From Lithospermum erythrorhizon (lineage: Eukaryota > Streptophyta > Magnoliopsida > Boraginales > Boraginaceae): a DNA stretch of 64,000 bases. Positions 25,412 to 37,999 of this stretch are shown in pieces. The notes beneath the pieces are model-generated. The model was not told where the DNA came from and did no database searches. It saw only the letters and a list, made by a program, of their open reading frames with translations. Location of the stretch: the NCBI GenBank assembly GCA_019722365.1, contig JADFUC010000758.1, forward strand, positions 1,984,001 through 2,048,000, read 5' to 3'. Made by a program: the position numbers and the translations under genes. Within the stretch, counting starts at the first letter, position 1, and every line of letters starts with the position of its first letter.

Positions 25412-28400
25412 ATGGCTTTGGTTTTTGGTTCATCTTTGAAGCTTCTTCTCTTCTCTTTGCTCATATTGCTCTCCAGTTGCTCATTCTTTGTTCAAGGTTT
25501 GGGTTCTTTCTTGCTTGTTCCTCTTTGATTTGCCCTTCTTTCAAGAATTTGTCAATCTTCACTCTTTTTGCTCAAAGTTGTTAATTTTCTCTGTTTCTTG
25601 CTTTCATTTTGCTAAAGAAGGTTCATTTATTTGCTTTCTCTGTTATTACATACTGAGTATGCTTTGTAAAAAATGTTGTTTTGTATTTCTCATATGGAAT
25701 GATGCAAATCGAGCCTGGTTATCTATTTTGAAGTACCGTTACATTGAGATCAATGGATGCTTGCTAGTCCCAAATTGGGTGGTTGAATATTGTCAATTTG
25801 TACATACACTGCATCTTCAATTTTTTCCTTTTTTTGATATAGATGTTCCTTTCACTTTTGTATGAATAGTATGTTCATTTGAGATGTTATGCAGATACCT
25901 AATTATGCTGAAGTTGTCTACTTCAATATTTTTCTTTGGCAATTGAACCAACTAGAATGAAGTTCTTGATCCAAGAAAACAATGATGAACCAAGTGGATT
26001 GCAAAATGTGACTGCTATAGTTTCCATAAGTGTTGTTTAAGTTCCTTGCAATCCCCCTCTAATCTTGTGATCTTGTCTACATGTTAGTGAGCTTCATAAT
26101 TTAGTTCTTGTTAATTTGGAAAATACAAACTACAATTTTCAAGTCATATTAATATTGGAGTGACCTTTAGCTTTTCTAGTCATACATTTACTCAAAATTT
26201 TTGGAGATGATCCTCTCTCACATCTTTGTACCTCAATTCATGCATTTCTTAATTCTTACAAAAGTGTGTATTAGATGATTTCATCATAATAACCTATGAT
26301 ATTTTCAATACATTAAATCATGTTTGAACTTATGTGACGTATCATGATCAATACATCATATTTTACTCGTCAAAAAAATTACTAACAGACAAATATTGCC
26401 GTGTGACATTAATTCTCTGTTTTCCAGACAACAATCGTCAGCCTTTGTAATTATTTAATTATTTCATGCAAATAACAACAATAACTCCGTCATATTTTTT
26501 GTGACACAAAGAATTAATGTTTTTCTTATAGGCTACCAGAAATCCTGGCAAGAAATTTATCCCTTCATAAAACCAGCAAGCTCCTTCTCATCACCATCAC
26601 CATCATCGTCGTCACAATCGAGTTCATCGTGGTCTAATCGTAACAAAAACAACAATAATGGTGACAAAGTTTATTATGATTACATAATTGTGGGAGGTGG
26701 CACGGCAGGTTGTCCATTAGCTGCAACATTGTCACAAAAGTTCAATGTCCTATTACTAGAAAGAGGGGGTGTGCCTTTTGGCAACGTTAATGTGTCCTTA
26801 ATGCAAAACTTCCACATTTCTTTAGCGGACACTTCACCTACTTCTGCCTCCCAATTTTTTATTTCCAATGATGGAGTCTTGAATTCTAGAGCCAGAGTCC
26901 TTGGTGGAGGTACTTGTATCAATGCTGGATTCTACACTAGAGCTGGCTCAAGGTATATGTACATTGTGAAAATAATTATGAACACCCTTCATTTTTTAGT
27001 ACTTGGCATTTTTCAAGTGTATTTACAGTGATGGAACTTAGGGGGGCGTTGGCCGATTTTCCTGTACACTCACTTTTGGCATTCATTTACGATTTTTTTA
27101 GAGTACAAAAAATATTTTCAGTCCCTATGTAGTAGTAGGCTGTAGGGCAGAAAAAATGGTCTTTATTTTGGTGCATGAGTGACTGAGATAATGATAAATG
27201 ATCTTAACCAGGAATTGGTGATCTTTAGGACCGTGACACCTAACTCAATATACTACTAGCATTTATATGCATGTGAACTTCATTATTAGTGCATTTGATG
27301 TTTCATCAACTACACTGTGGCAACATTCATGAAAATATTTACTTTCTTATATAGTAATAATGTTGAACTTATGGCCAGGCCTCTTCGAAATTAATGTTTT
27401 CCCCTCTTTTGAGTTTCGGTTAAATGAGTAGGTGGTAACTAATGAGTCTTTTGACTTAAGAGACTAAACTCAATTCTTGATTATGTTCCATAAAAGTCCA
27501 TGCAAAAGTGACAAAATTTATGAACTTAATCTATTCAAGGAAATGCCATTTCTTGAAATGTTCGAAAAGGTTAAATCTTTGATGATTCCCACATCTATGA
27601 TTGAGTTTGACCTGTATGATTGTGCTAATAATCTGATGATGTTTAAATCTTAATTCATTTTCTTGTGGACCTACATTGCTTCAGTTTATGTGCAAATACT
27701 AGTGTAAGTTACTAAAAAGGACTGATTTTTTGTTGTTGAAATTGTTGCAGTTTTATTAAGGAAGTTGGTTGGGATGCTAAATTGGTGAATGAATCGTACC
27801 CGTGGATCGAGAAGCAAATTGTTCGTTGGCCTGATCTTGCACCATGGCAAAGAGCGGTGATGGATGGTTTAGTTGAAGCTGGTGTCTCCCCTTTCAATGG
27901 ATTCACCTATGATCATGTCTATGGAACCAAGGTTGGCGGAACAATTTTCGATAGGTTTGGTCGTCGTAGTACTGCAGCCGAGCTTTTAGCTACAGCTAAC
28001 CCCAAGAAGCTCAGAGTTTTGATCCATGCCACTGCCCAAAAGATTGTATTTGATACAAAAGGTCTGTTTTTATATAGAGTAGTTTCTTCTATTTTCAGGT
28101 AGTGAAAATGTTGTTTCTTCTGATTGCTGATTAGAGGCGGTTTTTTGTGTATGATGCAGGCAAAGTACCCAAGGCTGTGGGGGTGCTTTTTAAAGATGAA
28201 AATGGAGATTTGCATCAGGCATTTCTCTCGAAGAGGGCGAGCAGTAACGTTATATTGACATCTGGAGCAATTGGGAGCCCTCAGTTGATGTTGCTTAGTG
28301 GGATTGGACCAAAGGCTGACCTTCAGAGTTTAAACATTCCTGTGGTGCTCGATAATGTGTTTGTTGGAAAGGGCATGTCTGATAATCCCCTCAATACAAT

Positions 28401-29421
28401 CTTTGTTCCAACTGAGAGGCCTGTTAAGCAGTCACTCATCCAAACAGTTGGAATTACCAAAAAAGGCGTGTATGTCGAAGCAAGTAGTGGATTCGGACAA
28501 TCACAGGATAGCATTCACTGTCATCATGGCATCCTTTCAGCCGAGGTTTGTGGTTGTTACTCGTCAGTATAGCGAAATTTCTTGTCAGAATTGAATGTTT
28601 GATAGGCTAAAGATATATTCTGTTTCCTAATATGATTATCTGTTCTTATGTTATTTCTGGTTTATTTACTGCTAGATTGGGCAGCTCTCAACCATTCCTC
28701 CAAAACAAAGAACATTTGAAGCAATGAATGCTTACAAGAGAAGCAAGCGAGATCTTCCACGCGAAGTGTTCAAAGGCGGTTTCATCCTTGAAAAAATCGC
28801 TAGGCCTCTGTCAACCGGTCACCTTAACCTTATAAACACTAATGCAGCTGACAACCCAAATGTCACCTTCAATTACTTCAACCACCCTCAAGATTTACAG
28901 CATTGTGTCGATGGCATTCATATAATAGAGAAAGTTATCAAGGCAAAGCCATTTGCAAACTACACTCAGTGTGATAAAAAGACATTCAAGCAACTTCTTG
29001 AAATGAGTGTGAGGGCTAATGTTAATTTGATCCCTAGACATACTAATGACACAAAATCCCTTGAGCAGTTCTGTAAGGACACTGTTGTCACAATTTGGCA
29101 CTACCATGGCGGATGCCAGGTCGGACGGGTTGTGGACAACAATTACAGAGTTTTTGGTGTGGAACGCCTCCGCGTCATAGATGGATCGACGTTTCATAAC
29201 TCACCGGGGACTAATCCTCAAGCTACAGTGATGATGATGGGCAGGTACGTTCATATTTTATTTTAGCATATCGAATACAAAATAGGCCATTCAAATAAAA
29301 ACGGAGCTCATAGTATATTTCCAAGTTGGCACATGTACTAATGAATATAGGATTTAATTATCTTAGGTACATGGGAGTGAAGATACTCAGAGAAAGACTA
29401 GGAAGAGCAGCTGGTGTATAA
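25412..29421 (+). CDS. HTH: HOTHEAD-like GMC oxidoreductase (FAD-dependent), six exons
   Basis: HOTHEAD-family proteins are secreted or ER-lumen flavoenzymes of the glucose-methanol-choline oxidoreductase family. In Arabidopsis the founder prevents organ fusion and is thought to oxidise omega-hydroxy fatty acids for the cuticle. Exons: 25412-25496, 26532-26952, 27751-28061, 28160-28545, 28676-29244 and 29367-29421. All introns are GT-AG, phases agree, and the product is 608 residues, close to the family's usual near-590. Residues 1-28 look like a signal peptide. Next comes a Ser/Asn-rich linker (about 44-73) and the FAD-binding GGGTAG at 83-88. The GMC signatures ARVLGGGTCINAGFY and TSGAIGSPQLMLLSGIGP follow. 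The active-site region is WHYHGGC, with His545 the expected base and Asn581 in GTNPQAT. The C-terminus GRYMGVKILRERLG is typical. No damage was found. It is HOTHEAD-like; orthology versus a paralogue cannot be settled here. Confidence 0.93.
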
Positions 29422-31350
29422 AAAGATCTGAAAGCTGTTGTTCTCAATGGAGGCTGCTTTAATGTGTGTTGTGATTTGTTAGTGTATCTTTTTTTGTCAT
29501 TATCATATTTTTAGCAAGCAGATAAATGTAGAGAGAGATAGGCTTGCCAACTGGAGAGTGTAATGTTGGTCTTTCACATTGTGTTGTAATCCCCACAACA
29601 TAATGGTCTAATGATTGCATGATCCTTTTGTGGATGTTCTTTTGTTTTTTGCAATTTAATCAAATGATTCTTAGCAGAAATTGAAGTTTCAACAGTTTAG
29701 AACATTAATTTTTGCAGCCATATTGTTTTGGCAAATATCCATTGATTCTATGAATGAGGAAGAGGGGCTCGAATGACTCGACTGTAACATGTACAAGTTT
29801 AAATCAAGATTTCGAGCTACTTCCAAGTTACGAGTGGTATTGTTATATCAATTGACAAGCTCATCATCACAGAATTGAATCGCACATCGAGCTATTATAA
29901 GCTAAAGTTCTAAATATTATAATGCTGATTTTCAACGAAGGCGCTCTACCCGCTACCCATCACCACGCGAGCTTATCTCGGTACGTGCCTCGCATCGTCC
30001 GTAGCTACCCCATACGCCGCTTCAAAGATAGCTGCAGAACCCCCAAGAACACCGGCGCATACTTGACCAAAGAATAATTACTTGTCGCCGTGATCGAACC
30101 CCACGCCGGGGATGCTAGGCGCATCAGCAGCGCATGACCGACGTCCGGCTGAGATGCGCCGTGGACAAAGTCGAAACATTATATATTGAAATCGGTGAGG
30201 GAGTACGCCAGATGCCAAGGAGCCTGAGCCCTGTATTCCTGTGAGGCCAAGAGCAGCCATTAGCCCATTACTACTACATCACTACCAAGACTCCAAAATC
30301 ATTCCACTGTAGGCTGAGGCTGCCTAGAGCCATGTAAGTGAATCGACCTAGGAACGTGAAAAGAAAAAAAAACCCGAATAATCCCTAAGACACGCCGTCT
30401 ATTTTCTCGAGTACCGGCTTGATAAAAATAACTTGTTCATCGACTACAACACGTAGCCGAGTTCGAAAAATGTCTAGTCGCAAATAACTGCTCCTATCTC
30501 AATTTGACATTCCAATGAAGTTCAAATATATATTCTTAATCGATATCTGGAATTCTTGTATAATAATCTTACTCATTAAATTAACTATCCTAGTGGATAA
30601 TTATACTATTAGACTTTGACAGGCAAACTGTTATAATTTTTTTAATTATTAGGCAACGCGATATTAATGGTAATGACGAGATCCCATCAAATCAAATAAA
30701 TTTTTCCAATTACCAATGGGCAAGAAGAACAACCAGGGCACCAAAAACCGACACCTGCGTGTGGACCCACGACAACAGGATTCCAGCAAACTTGGCCACG
30801 TTTTTTCTCACAAAGTTAACTGAAGAACATGATTCCACCTCCCCCTAATCATGACTCCAATCACATGGTTGACTATTATTTGCACTTATGTCTTATGCAC
30901 AAATTATTTTTCTTTTCTCCGAAATCCAATTGGCCAAAAGATACCTCCTTGTCGTGGTACTTCTATCTTATTCTAGAAGTCATCATCGCATTTTTTGTAA
31001 TCTATAAGAGGATACTTTTTAATTGTAACTATTTGTACACATATGCTACTTGTAACAATTATTAGAAAATACAGAGTATTTTATGTGGTTGAGGATAACC
31101 AAAAGAATTCATAAGCCCAATAACTATCTTTCATTTTCACAATAAGTCTTTGAAGCTATTTATAGAGTGAACTATATCATAAATACTTGATTGAAAAACT
31201 TGGGAGTTATTGGTGGACAATTTGTTACAAAGTTTCCATCAATTAACACCTTACACCTTCTGGCCTGCTTTCCAATTGCCTAATTACCTTGCATTTTCCC
31301 ATTTTTCACATTTCCTCTCTTTTTCTCACATATACAAACATAGATCCAAA
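29422..31350. other. Intergenic between HOTHEAD-like and NHL genes
   Basis: It starts with the 3' flank of the HOTHEAD-like gene. A markedly GC-richer patch at about 29940-30480 looks like inserted foreign repeat DNA, but no domain can be read in any frame. The remainder is AT-rich and holds the NHL promoter. Confidence 0.4.
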
Positions 31351-31355
31351 GGGTG

Positions 31356-31363
31356 TATAAATA
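31356..31363 (+). promoter_or_regulatory. Likely TATA box of the NHL gene
   Basis: TATAAATA lies 96 bases before the ATG at 31452. It argues that the in-frame ATG at 31353, which sits just before this box, is not the true start. Confidence 0.65.
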
Positions 31364-31451
31364 TATTCTGGTTCCAAATATTTTTTCAAATAACTCATTC
31401 CTTCATATTCAACAACCAAGTCCAAAGAAAAAGAAACAAGAAATTTTAGCC

Positions 31452-32222
31452 ATGACAGACAGAGTCTACCCTACTTCCAAACCAGCCACCAAAGAAACAT
31501 CACCTCTCAATGCTACCAATGGTGGCACCACCACCGTGAACAATCCATTTCCGGCCAACAAAGCTCAACTCCGTCCAAGATACCGCCCCCAACCACCCCC
31601 TCGCCGCCGCAGAAGCTGCTGCTGTAGATGCTGTCTATGGACAACTTTCATCATCATCACCATTCTCCTCCTCGTCGCCATCGCCGGGGTCATCTTCTGG
31701 GCAGTTTTTCGTCCTCAGAAACCAACATTCTCTGTCTCCAACCTCCAACTATCACAATTCAACCTCACCTCCACTTCTGTCATCTCAAGGTTCAACTTCA
31801 CAGTCTCAGCTCGAAACCCTAATGCAAGAATTACATATTTTTATGACCCATTTTCAATATCAATATATTCAAATGATGTAAATATTGGTGATGGGTCGTT
31901 CAAAAACTTTGTGCATGGCTCAAAAAACACGACAGTTTTGAAAACAGTTGTTGCTAGCTCTGGTGAGAATTTGGAGAGTATTGATATAGCTACTCTGAGA
32001 GGTGATATTAAGAACAAGAAGAGTTTGCCATTGAAGATTATGTTGGAAACTAAGGTTAAAGCAAAGATTGGATCATTGAAAACGAAGAGAATGAGGATTA
32101 GGGTCACTTGTGAAGGGGGTCATGTGGCGGTTCCGACGGGGAAAACTCCGACGACTGCCAAGGCTTCCGGTATCAAATGTGAAGTGGATCCAAGGATCAA
32201 GATCTTGGCTTGGACTTTTTGA
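31452..32222 (+). CDS. NDR1/HIN1-like (NHL) LEA_2 membrane protein
   Basis: NHL proteins are plasma-membrane-anchored proteins with an extracellular LEA_2 domain, linked in other plants to defence and abiotic stress; their biochemical role is unclear. This single-exon gene encodes 256 residues. Residues 1-50 form a Pro-rich cytosolic tail. A basic, Cys-rich stretch follows (RRRRSCCCRCC at 51-61), then one membrane segment (about 62-84). The LEA_2 domain follows, with FSVSNLQLSQFNL near 93-105 and the family RNPN motif near 121-124, and ends in KCEVDPRIKILAWTF. The Cys cluster beside the membrane could be palmitoylated (inference). ATG 31452 was chosen because a TATA box precedes it by 96 bases and the family starts close to this motif layout. 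It most resembles the NHL6/NHL13 branch. Confidence 0.92.
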   Translation: MTDRVYPTSKPATKETSPLNATNGGTTTVNNPFPANKAQLRPRYRPQPPPRRRRSCCCRCCLWTTFIIITILLLVAIAGVIFWAVFRPQKPTFSVSNLQLSQFNLTSTSVISRFNFTVSARNPNARITYFYDPFSISIYSNDVNIGDGSFKNFVHGSKNTTVLKTVVASSGENLESIDIATLRGDIKNKKSLPLKIMLETKVKAKIGSLKTKRMRIRVTCEGGHVAVPTGKTPTTAKASGIKCEVDPRIKILAWTF

Positions 32223-35200
32223 AGCGTTGGGATTATTTTTTAATTTGATTATATACAGTTTTATTTTCATGTTTTATTTTATTTGTTCATTTGTCACTTG
32301 GGGTATATATATATATATATATATGATTCTTGGTTATTGTTAAAGTTTGCATAACACTAGCAATGATTCTAATATAACTTTCGTGGAAGAAACAAATATT
32401 ATGATGTGATGAAAACATAATCGAATACTTCAACAAACAGAACATTATTTATCAAACTGTGACATGGTTACACGTTTAGTAGTTTAAGTGATTGATTTTT
32501 TTAATACAGAGTAATAAATTTTTTAAATAGAATTTATTCATCCGATTGACTGTTATGTTATGTAATTATGTGAAACTCATCGTTACACCTCTAGTATTTG
32601 TTCACTTAAGTATTTATTTTGTACACTACTTTACCTATTATTCTACTAGTGCACCCAAATAAATGCAAGCCAATATAGGCCATTGTCAACGACCATAGTT
32701 ATGACTTACAATTCCAAGCAAGTTAGCAAGAAGATGACTATATATAATAAGTCTTTTGTTTAAGATGTGCTTACTACATAGTTGAAGGGATTGTAGTCAC
32801 ATATACCACGGTACATATTTTTGATCTGTAGAATACAAATGTAGCATTGTATGTGTTCCAACTTTGTTTGATGTATATACATGCACCTTCAATCAAATGG
32901 CCAAATGGTTCCTTGCCAAGACAAAATGGGATATTAATCTGTACCCATTCATTTGGAGGGTTGCTATCTGTCCAAACGCGCATTACAGAACATAGTGAAA
33001 CATGAACGGTCACAAGTTTTATATATTTCTGTATAAGAAGCTCTACCAATTAGGTCTGTTAATAAAAATGCTTATTAATTAAGGTTGACAAATAAAGATG
33101 CTTTACCAGCTTTTCTATTTAAAGGTCTACTCGGTTTATTTAAATACTAGTACAGTAGTACTCCATCATCATTTATGTTTCATTGAGGTTCAAGATGTGC
33201 AACAACTTGCAAGTTGAGCTAATTTGTGGTAATCGAAATGTCATTTTCTTGCCTTGCTGGCTGTATTATTTTTTCTCCTCGCAATTACTCTCAAGTGGTA
33301 AGGGGCAACTCAAAATCAAATTTAGTTGGATCGGATTATGAATTGCAAACGATTAAAAGTAAATTATGAGCTAATATAATTTTTTTTATATCTCAAAAAA
33401 GTGAACTAGTAAAATTCAATTTGAACCCGATTTTGGCATACCAGTTCGATTCGAAATAAAATTTAATTGAATTGAAACTTTGCATGTATTAAAATTCAGT
33501 TTGAAGTTCAACTTTGACTCGATCTCTTTAAAGACTCATAGGTACCCGTAAAATTCAATCAAATAAAAATAAAAAGAAACCTAATAAAACGAATTGAATC
33601 CAAATAAATAGAGTTTACTCTGACGACTGCTATTCAATTCAATTGGATTTCTCATTAAAATTACCGAATCAAATGGATTTTGGAATCAACCGGAGCCAAA
33701 CAATTTACTTAATCACTCGGTCTATTAACTAATTCTACTTATTAAGTCATGGAAAACGGGCGGGGGTAAAGGAGGAACTCTAATATCTGCTGTATTAATT
33801 TTACAAGTTTCATAAAGATCACTAAGCGACGCGCGCAAGCGGTACACAAGGAACGACAATACCCAAACCGTGGTAACTTTTTATTTATTTAATATTTTGG
33901 GTTATAGGATGGAAACTATGAAATTTGTAACGGTTTAATCATCACATGGATGGCGCTTTCACTAATCGATTCAAAAGTCGTTAATCCCTCGAAGCTAACC
34001 GTATCCCTCGTACTACTTTCGAGAACTTATACTTTTAAATATTTTAAAATGAAAGAGCTCTCTAGGTGCAACCCTTTCGACTTACCTATCCACAACCCTT
34101 GTTCTGAATTCCAAATGTACATTGGGTCCGATCGAGCTTTAGGTCAATGTCACAACACGTTAGCCATGCTCACGCAGATGAAGACAGAGATGTAGGAACG
34201 GTACTGGGATGAATCATCCAAGATACACGTGAGATGAGGTCGACAATGCGTGGGATGCTACTACGACCACCACCGCCGCTAGTTGATCGTCAAAGATACG
34301 ACAACGCAAGAGGATGACATCGGGAGGAGTATGATATCGAAGAAACACAATGAGTGAATGCTTTTTCTTTCATGTTATGTACTCTCTCAAGCTCTCGAAA
34401 CACCATGGCCCTTTTATTTTATGTCATGTACTTGCAGCCCCAATATTTTTATGCCATGCATTTTAGTACTGGAACAATGATTATGTTATGTGGTTGTCGA
34501 ACATTTTAGATTGTGTTGTCGCCTTTCTAGGTAATTTCGCCACGTTATTTGTTACACTGCTTATGGTGTTTAATTCCCATTGTATTCTTTTGCAACATTT
34601 ATGCAGCAAATCCTGGATATCTTTGTTCTAACGCCGCCACGCTTATGCCGCATCACTTATAGAATACATGTCTTTATTGCACTATTTTATGTGTTAAACG
34701 GTGGCACGCTGGATCAGAACGCTACTCAATGCTTAGCTCGCCTACTTACGTAATGAAACATGTGTTTTAGAGGACTTTTTTATGTGTTAAACTAAGTGGC
34801 ACGCTTATTTTGAACAATATCAAGTTTATTAAGGGTTCAACCGAATACCCACCGAATATCGCGAGTTTGAATCGGGCCTAGGGGGCTTCCAACCGCCCTC
34901 ATCCGTCTTATTTCTTAATGGGCCGGAGATAGTTACCGGCCTAGTGGGTCGGGGCCGAATTCGAATCGAATCGGGTGTGTCCGGCCCGGACGGCCCACCA
35001 AGGCCCGGTCCGTTATACACCATTAATCCAAACCCTATTGGAGAATTATGCATCAATTCTGGGCCGAAATTTTAGGAGAATATGAGCGTAACATCTTTCT
35101 ACATATAGATAGTAAGAAAAGGAGAATTACAGTACAGTTATGCTTTATTGAAATTGGCAAGTAATGAAATACTCCATCAATAAAGGAATACTTATGATTT

Positions 35201-35737
35201 TTACATTAAGTTCTTGATTATGGCACTTTAATTTTATGGAGTTTTTTTTGTACCAAATCTTACACTTTAATTTTTTGGAGTTTTTTTGTACCAAATCTTG
35301 CACTATGACTCTACGAGTGAAATGATATTATCACTTAATTAAAATGTAAAAATAATTGATTTAGAGGAATGTGGAGAAGCAAAGGTGACCTATATGGTAA
35401 ATCCTAATCTGATTATTACCATTTGAAAGCTGAAGCAAACATATAATTTCGACAAATGATCTGACATGGACAATGACAAATGATCACAAGAGGTAAATAC
35501 TTACTTTGAAAGGCCAGGGATTGTTTTTTCCTGAATGCTAGCTAGTTTCCCTTTATTCTTCCATCTTACAAAGACAGGTGCCAAACTGCCAACACTACTT
35601 TCTCAGCAAGCCCGAAGGCATCAAGAAAGAACATCGACCTATACTAACAATGCATCTTTATTTGGTATTAACCTTTATCCTAGCTACTTAATAGCTATCT
35701 AGGTTCGGCAGCATATAGCCATATATGGTAAATATGT
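32223..35737. other. Intergenic, no supported gene
   Basis: The NHL 3' flank holds a TA microsatellite (about 32304-32325). 33400-33700 is low-complexity AATT-rich DNA. A patch at about 33940-34340 and a GGCC/CCGG-rich patch at about 34850-35010 differ in composition from their neighbours and may be transposon remnants. No domain was recognised. Confidence 0.4.
32304..32325 (+). repeat. TA microsatellite
   Basis: About ten TA units, just downstream of the NHL stop codon and probably in its 3' untranslated region. Confidence 0.8.
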
Positions 35738-35872
35738 GTTATAAAAACCGAGTATTTAATAGGTCAAACTAATATATTATATACGGCCGTTAATATTACT
35801 ATATTATTATTACTATTACGTAGTATGTGAAAGGAAGACATTAATATTATTATAAATTGCTCGTGTGTTTGA
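35738..35872 (-). repeat. Truncated 3' LTR of family B copy 2
   Basis: These 135 bases match 40356-40500, near the LTR's U3 side. The rest of this LTR (counterpart of 39050-40355) is gone, and so is the outermost U3 counterpart of 40501-40610. Confidence 0.7.
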
Positions 35873-36439
35873 CATTCATTCACTTCGATCTAGTTTAGGA
35901 TCATCACTTCTATTCATAATTTCATTAATGTAATAGAGAATAAAAATATCTCATCAATATCCATACCTTTTCATTCCCACAAATTTCATGTATTAACATA
36001 ATTGATAGAAACTTCGAGATAAATTTTATTTTAGTTTCATTGATACGATTTCATTTTCATCATTCAGGATTCTTCAAGATCACTTTTTTCTATTATGGAC
36101 TCATTATTATTTAGTGTCTTATCAAGATCACTTTCATTCTTATCAATATTTTCTGCCCCTTTTCTTTTTCGGGAATTTTATCTTTCGAACTCACAGTCGG
36201 CCATGCTTTTAAGCGTGCCTTTGGGGCTTACTTGCTACATCATTTTGCTTTGGAATTTCAATCCGAGCAGAGTATTAATGAAGTATGACTTGTCACTCTT
36301 TTCATATCAAGAAATGAATCAACATTTGCTAAACTCAGAAAGGCACAATTTTTTTTACATTTTCTTCCCATGATTTATATTATGGGTCCGTATGCAATGG
36401 AAGATGGTACATATCATGTTACTCCGGCTTTTCCCAACC

Positions 36440-37614
36440 TGCTTATTTCTTCCCCTAATGTTGGCACTTGCCTGGCCAAAATGATAATCGTAAATCTTGC
36501 CTCGAAAACATCACCGTTAGTCGCATATATCTAATAATAGATGGAGATTCATACCTTTACATTTATCGCTAACCTCCTCGAGGGCCCGCTTTGTTATTTG
36601 TATGAGCTATCGTGAATATTACACCGCACAACCAAAAATCTTTTGGGATGGAAAACATTTGATTATTTACCAATCGCAAGTCGAAGGTGGGTATGTTTAT
36701 GATTAGCACTCGCCTTAGACGGCACTATCGATCCAAAGATGTAAAATCAAGATGACCCCAAAATGTCGACCGGGTAACTTTGTTGTCATTATCAACGGTC
36801 TAGCAACGTATCAAGACGCTTAATTAATGAGTCTACTAAACCATTTTGTGTATGCACATGAGGAAAAAAGATGTTCAACGGTAATTTCAATTGACATGCA
36901 ATAATTATTAAATGATTCGTATGTAATTCACCAAGATACGAGTCTAACTTTCTTTTATAGTATAATAAGGGAATTTGAAGCTCTCACTTTAATTATTTGC
37001 GGCAAGAAAATTAAAATGCCATATCACGACTCTGGCTAATAACAAAATTACGACCATCTACTGACAAGATCAATTAATACCATAAAAATAATTCCAAATC
37101 TGTCTCTTTGATTGCGGATGGACAGGCCCACATATATCACCTCAATTTTTTTTTCAACGCAGTGATTCCGTCTGAATCTGCTTCTGGCGAATGCCTTATT
37201 ATTAGTTTATTGAAAACACGCCTTCACATGGTCTATCTTCTTTGTAAGCTTTGAGCCTTCAATGGATGACCATGTGTATTTTCAATTATTTTACGATCAC
37301 ATATTGAACCAGCGACTCCAGCGCCATGTCATAAAATCACGCTGGGGCCTTTTTACTATCAAATTACATTCAATTTTATGTATATATGTATAGTGTAATT
37401 CTGAAGGTAATTTTGGCAGTTTTTCTAAGATTTTCTTCTTTCCCAAAATATTAGTAATGATATTAATGTATTTCATATTACCTTCGCTTGCAAGCCAGAT
37501 CAAATGATCCTTGATGATATATGCTTCACAAACCTTCAATAAATTTCTCTTTGACTTGGGAGAATATAAAGCATCATTAATGATAAATTTTATCCCATTT
37601 GTCAATACGAACAT
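36440..37614 (-). pseudogene. Copia pre-integrase and integrase remnant
   Basis: The open frame at 37297-37614 carries NGIKFIINDALYSPKSKRNL and KLPSELHYT, the GAG-pre-integrase region. Further along the minus strand come ENTHGHPLK, a stretch ending RFGIIFMVLIDLVSRWS, NNYCMSIEITVEH near 36880-36920, and HVHTQNGL-x5-IKRL near 36810-36870, the end of the integrase core. Frameshifts separate these blocks. The catalytic Asp and Glu positions are not all recoverable. Its homologue in element C is at about 12270-13170. Confidence 0.8.
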
Positions 37615-37999
37615 GACATTACTGCTCCTTCAATCAAATCATAGGACTCAAATTGTGTTTATTACTCCTTTTGTAGGATTTATGTCACTAAAATATTTTT
37701 TACTCTTAAGGATCATGTGGGTAGGTCCACTGTTTGGAATGTAAATGTCTCTTATATATTCCATGTCTAACCTTCTTAAAATGAAGAAAAATAGGATTAA
37801 AGAGAGACTAAATCAACACAACATACTTAACATTACTAGTTTATATAGATAAGGTGAACATAACACAAATCGCATAAATACACACATCATACTTATTGTA
37901 AATATAAAAGTAGTACAAGCTAATAATTCACAAATATTATTCAAATACATAATCTTAAGTAGCTTTCTAATCCATATTCATTTATCTCGATCCCAACGA

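Noticed and set aside
25488..25865. 125-residue open frame overlapping intron 1 of the HOTHEAD-like gene
   Set aside because: It begins at the exon 1 donor and runs through T-rich intron sequence; the spliced model explains the region.
30078..30260. Minus-strand open frame in a GC-rich patch
   Set aside because: No family resemblance, and GC-rich DNA gives long frames by chance.
31353..31451. In-frame upstream ATG extending the NHL protein by 33 residues
   Set aside because: The ATG sits just before a TATAAATA box and the extension is not like any NHL N-terminus. The ATG at 31452 fits the family.
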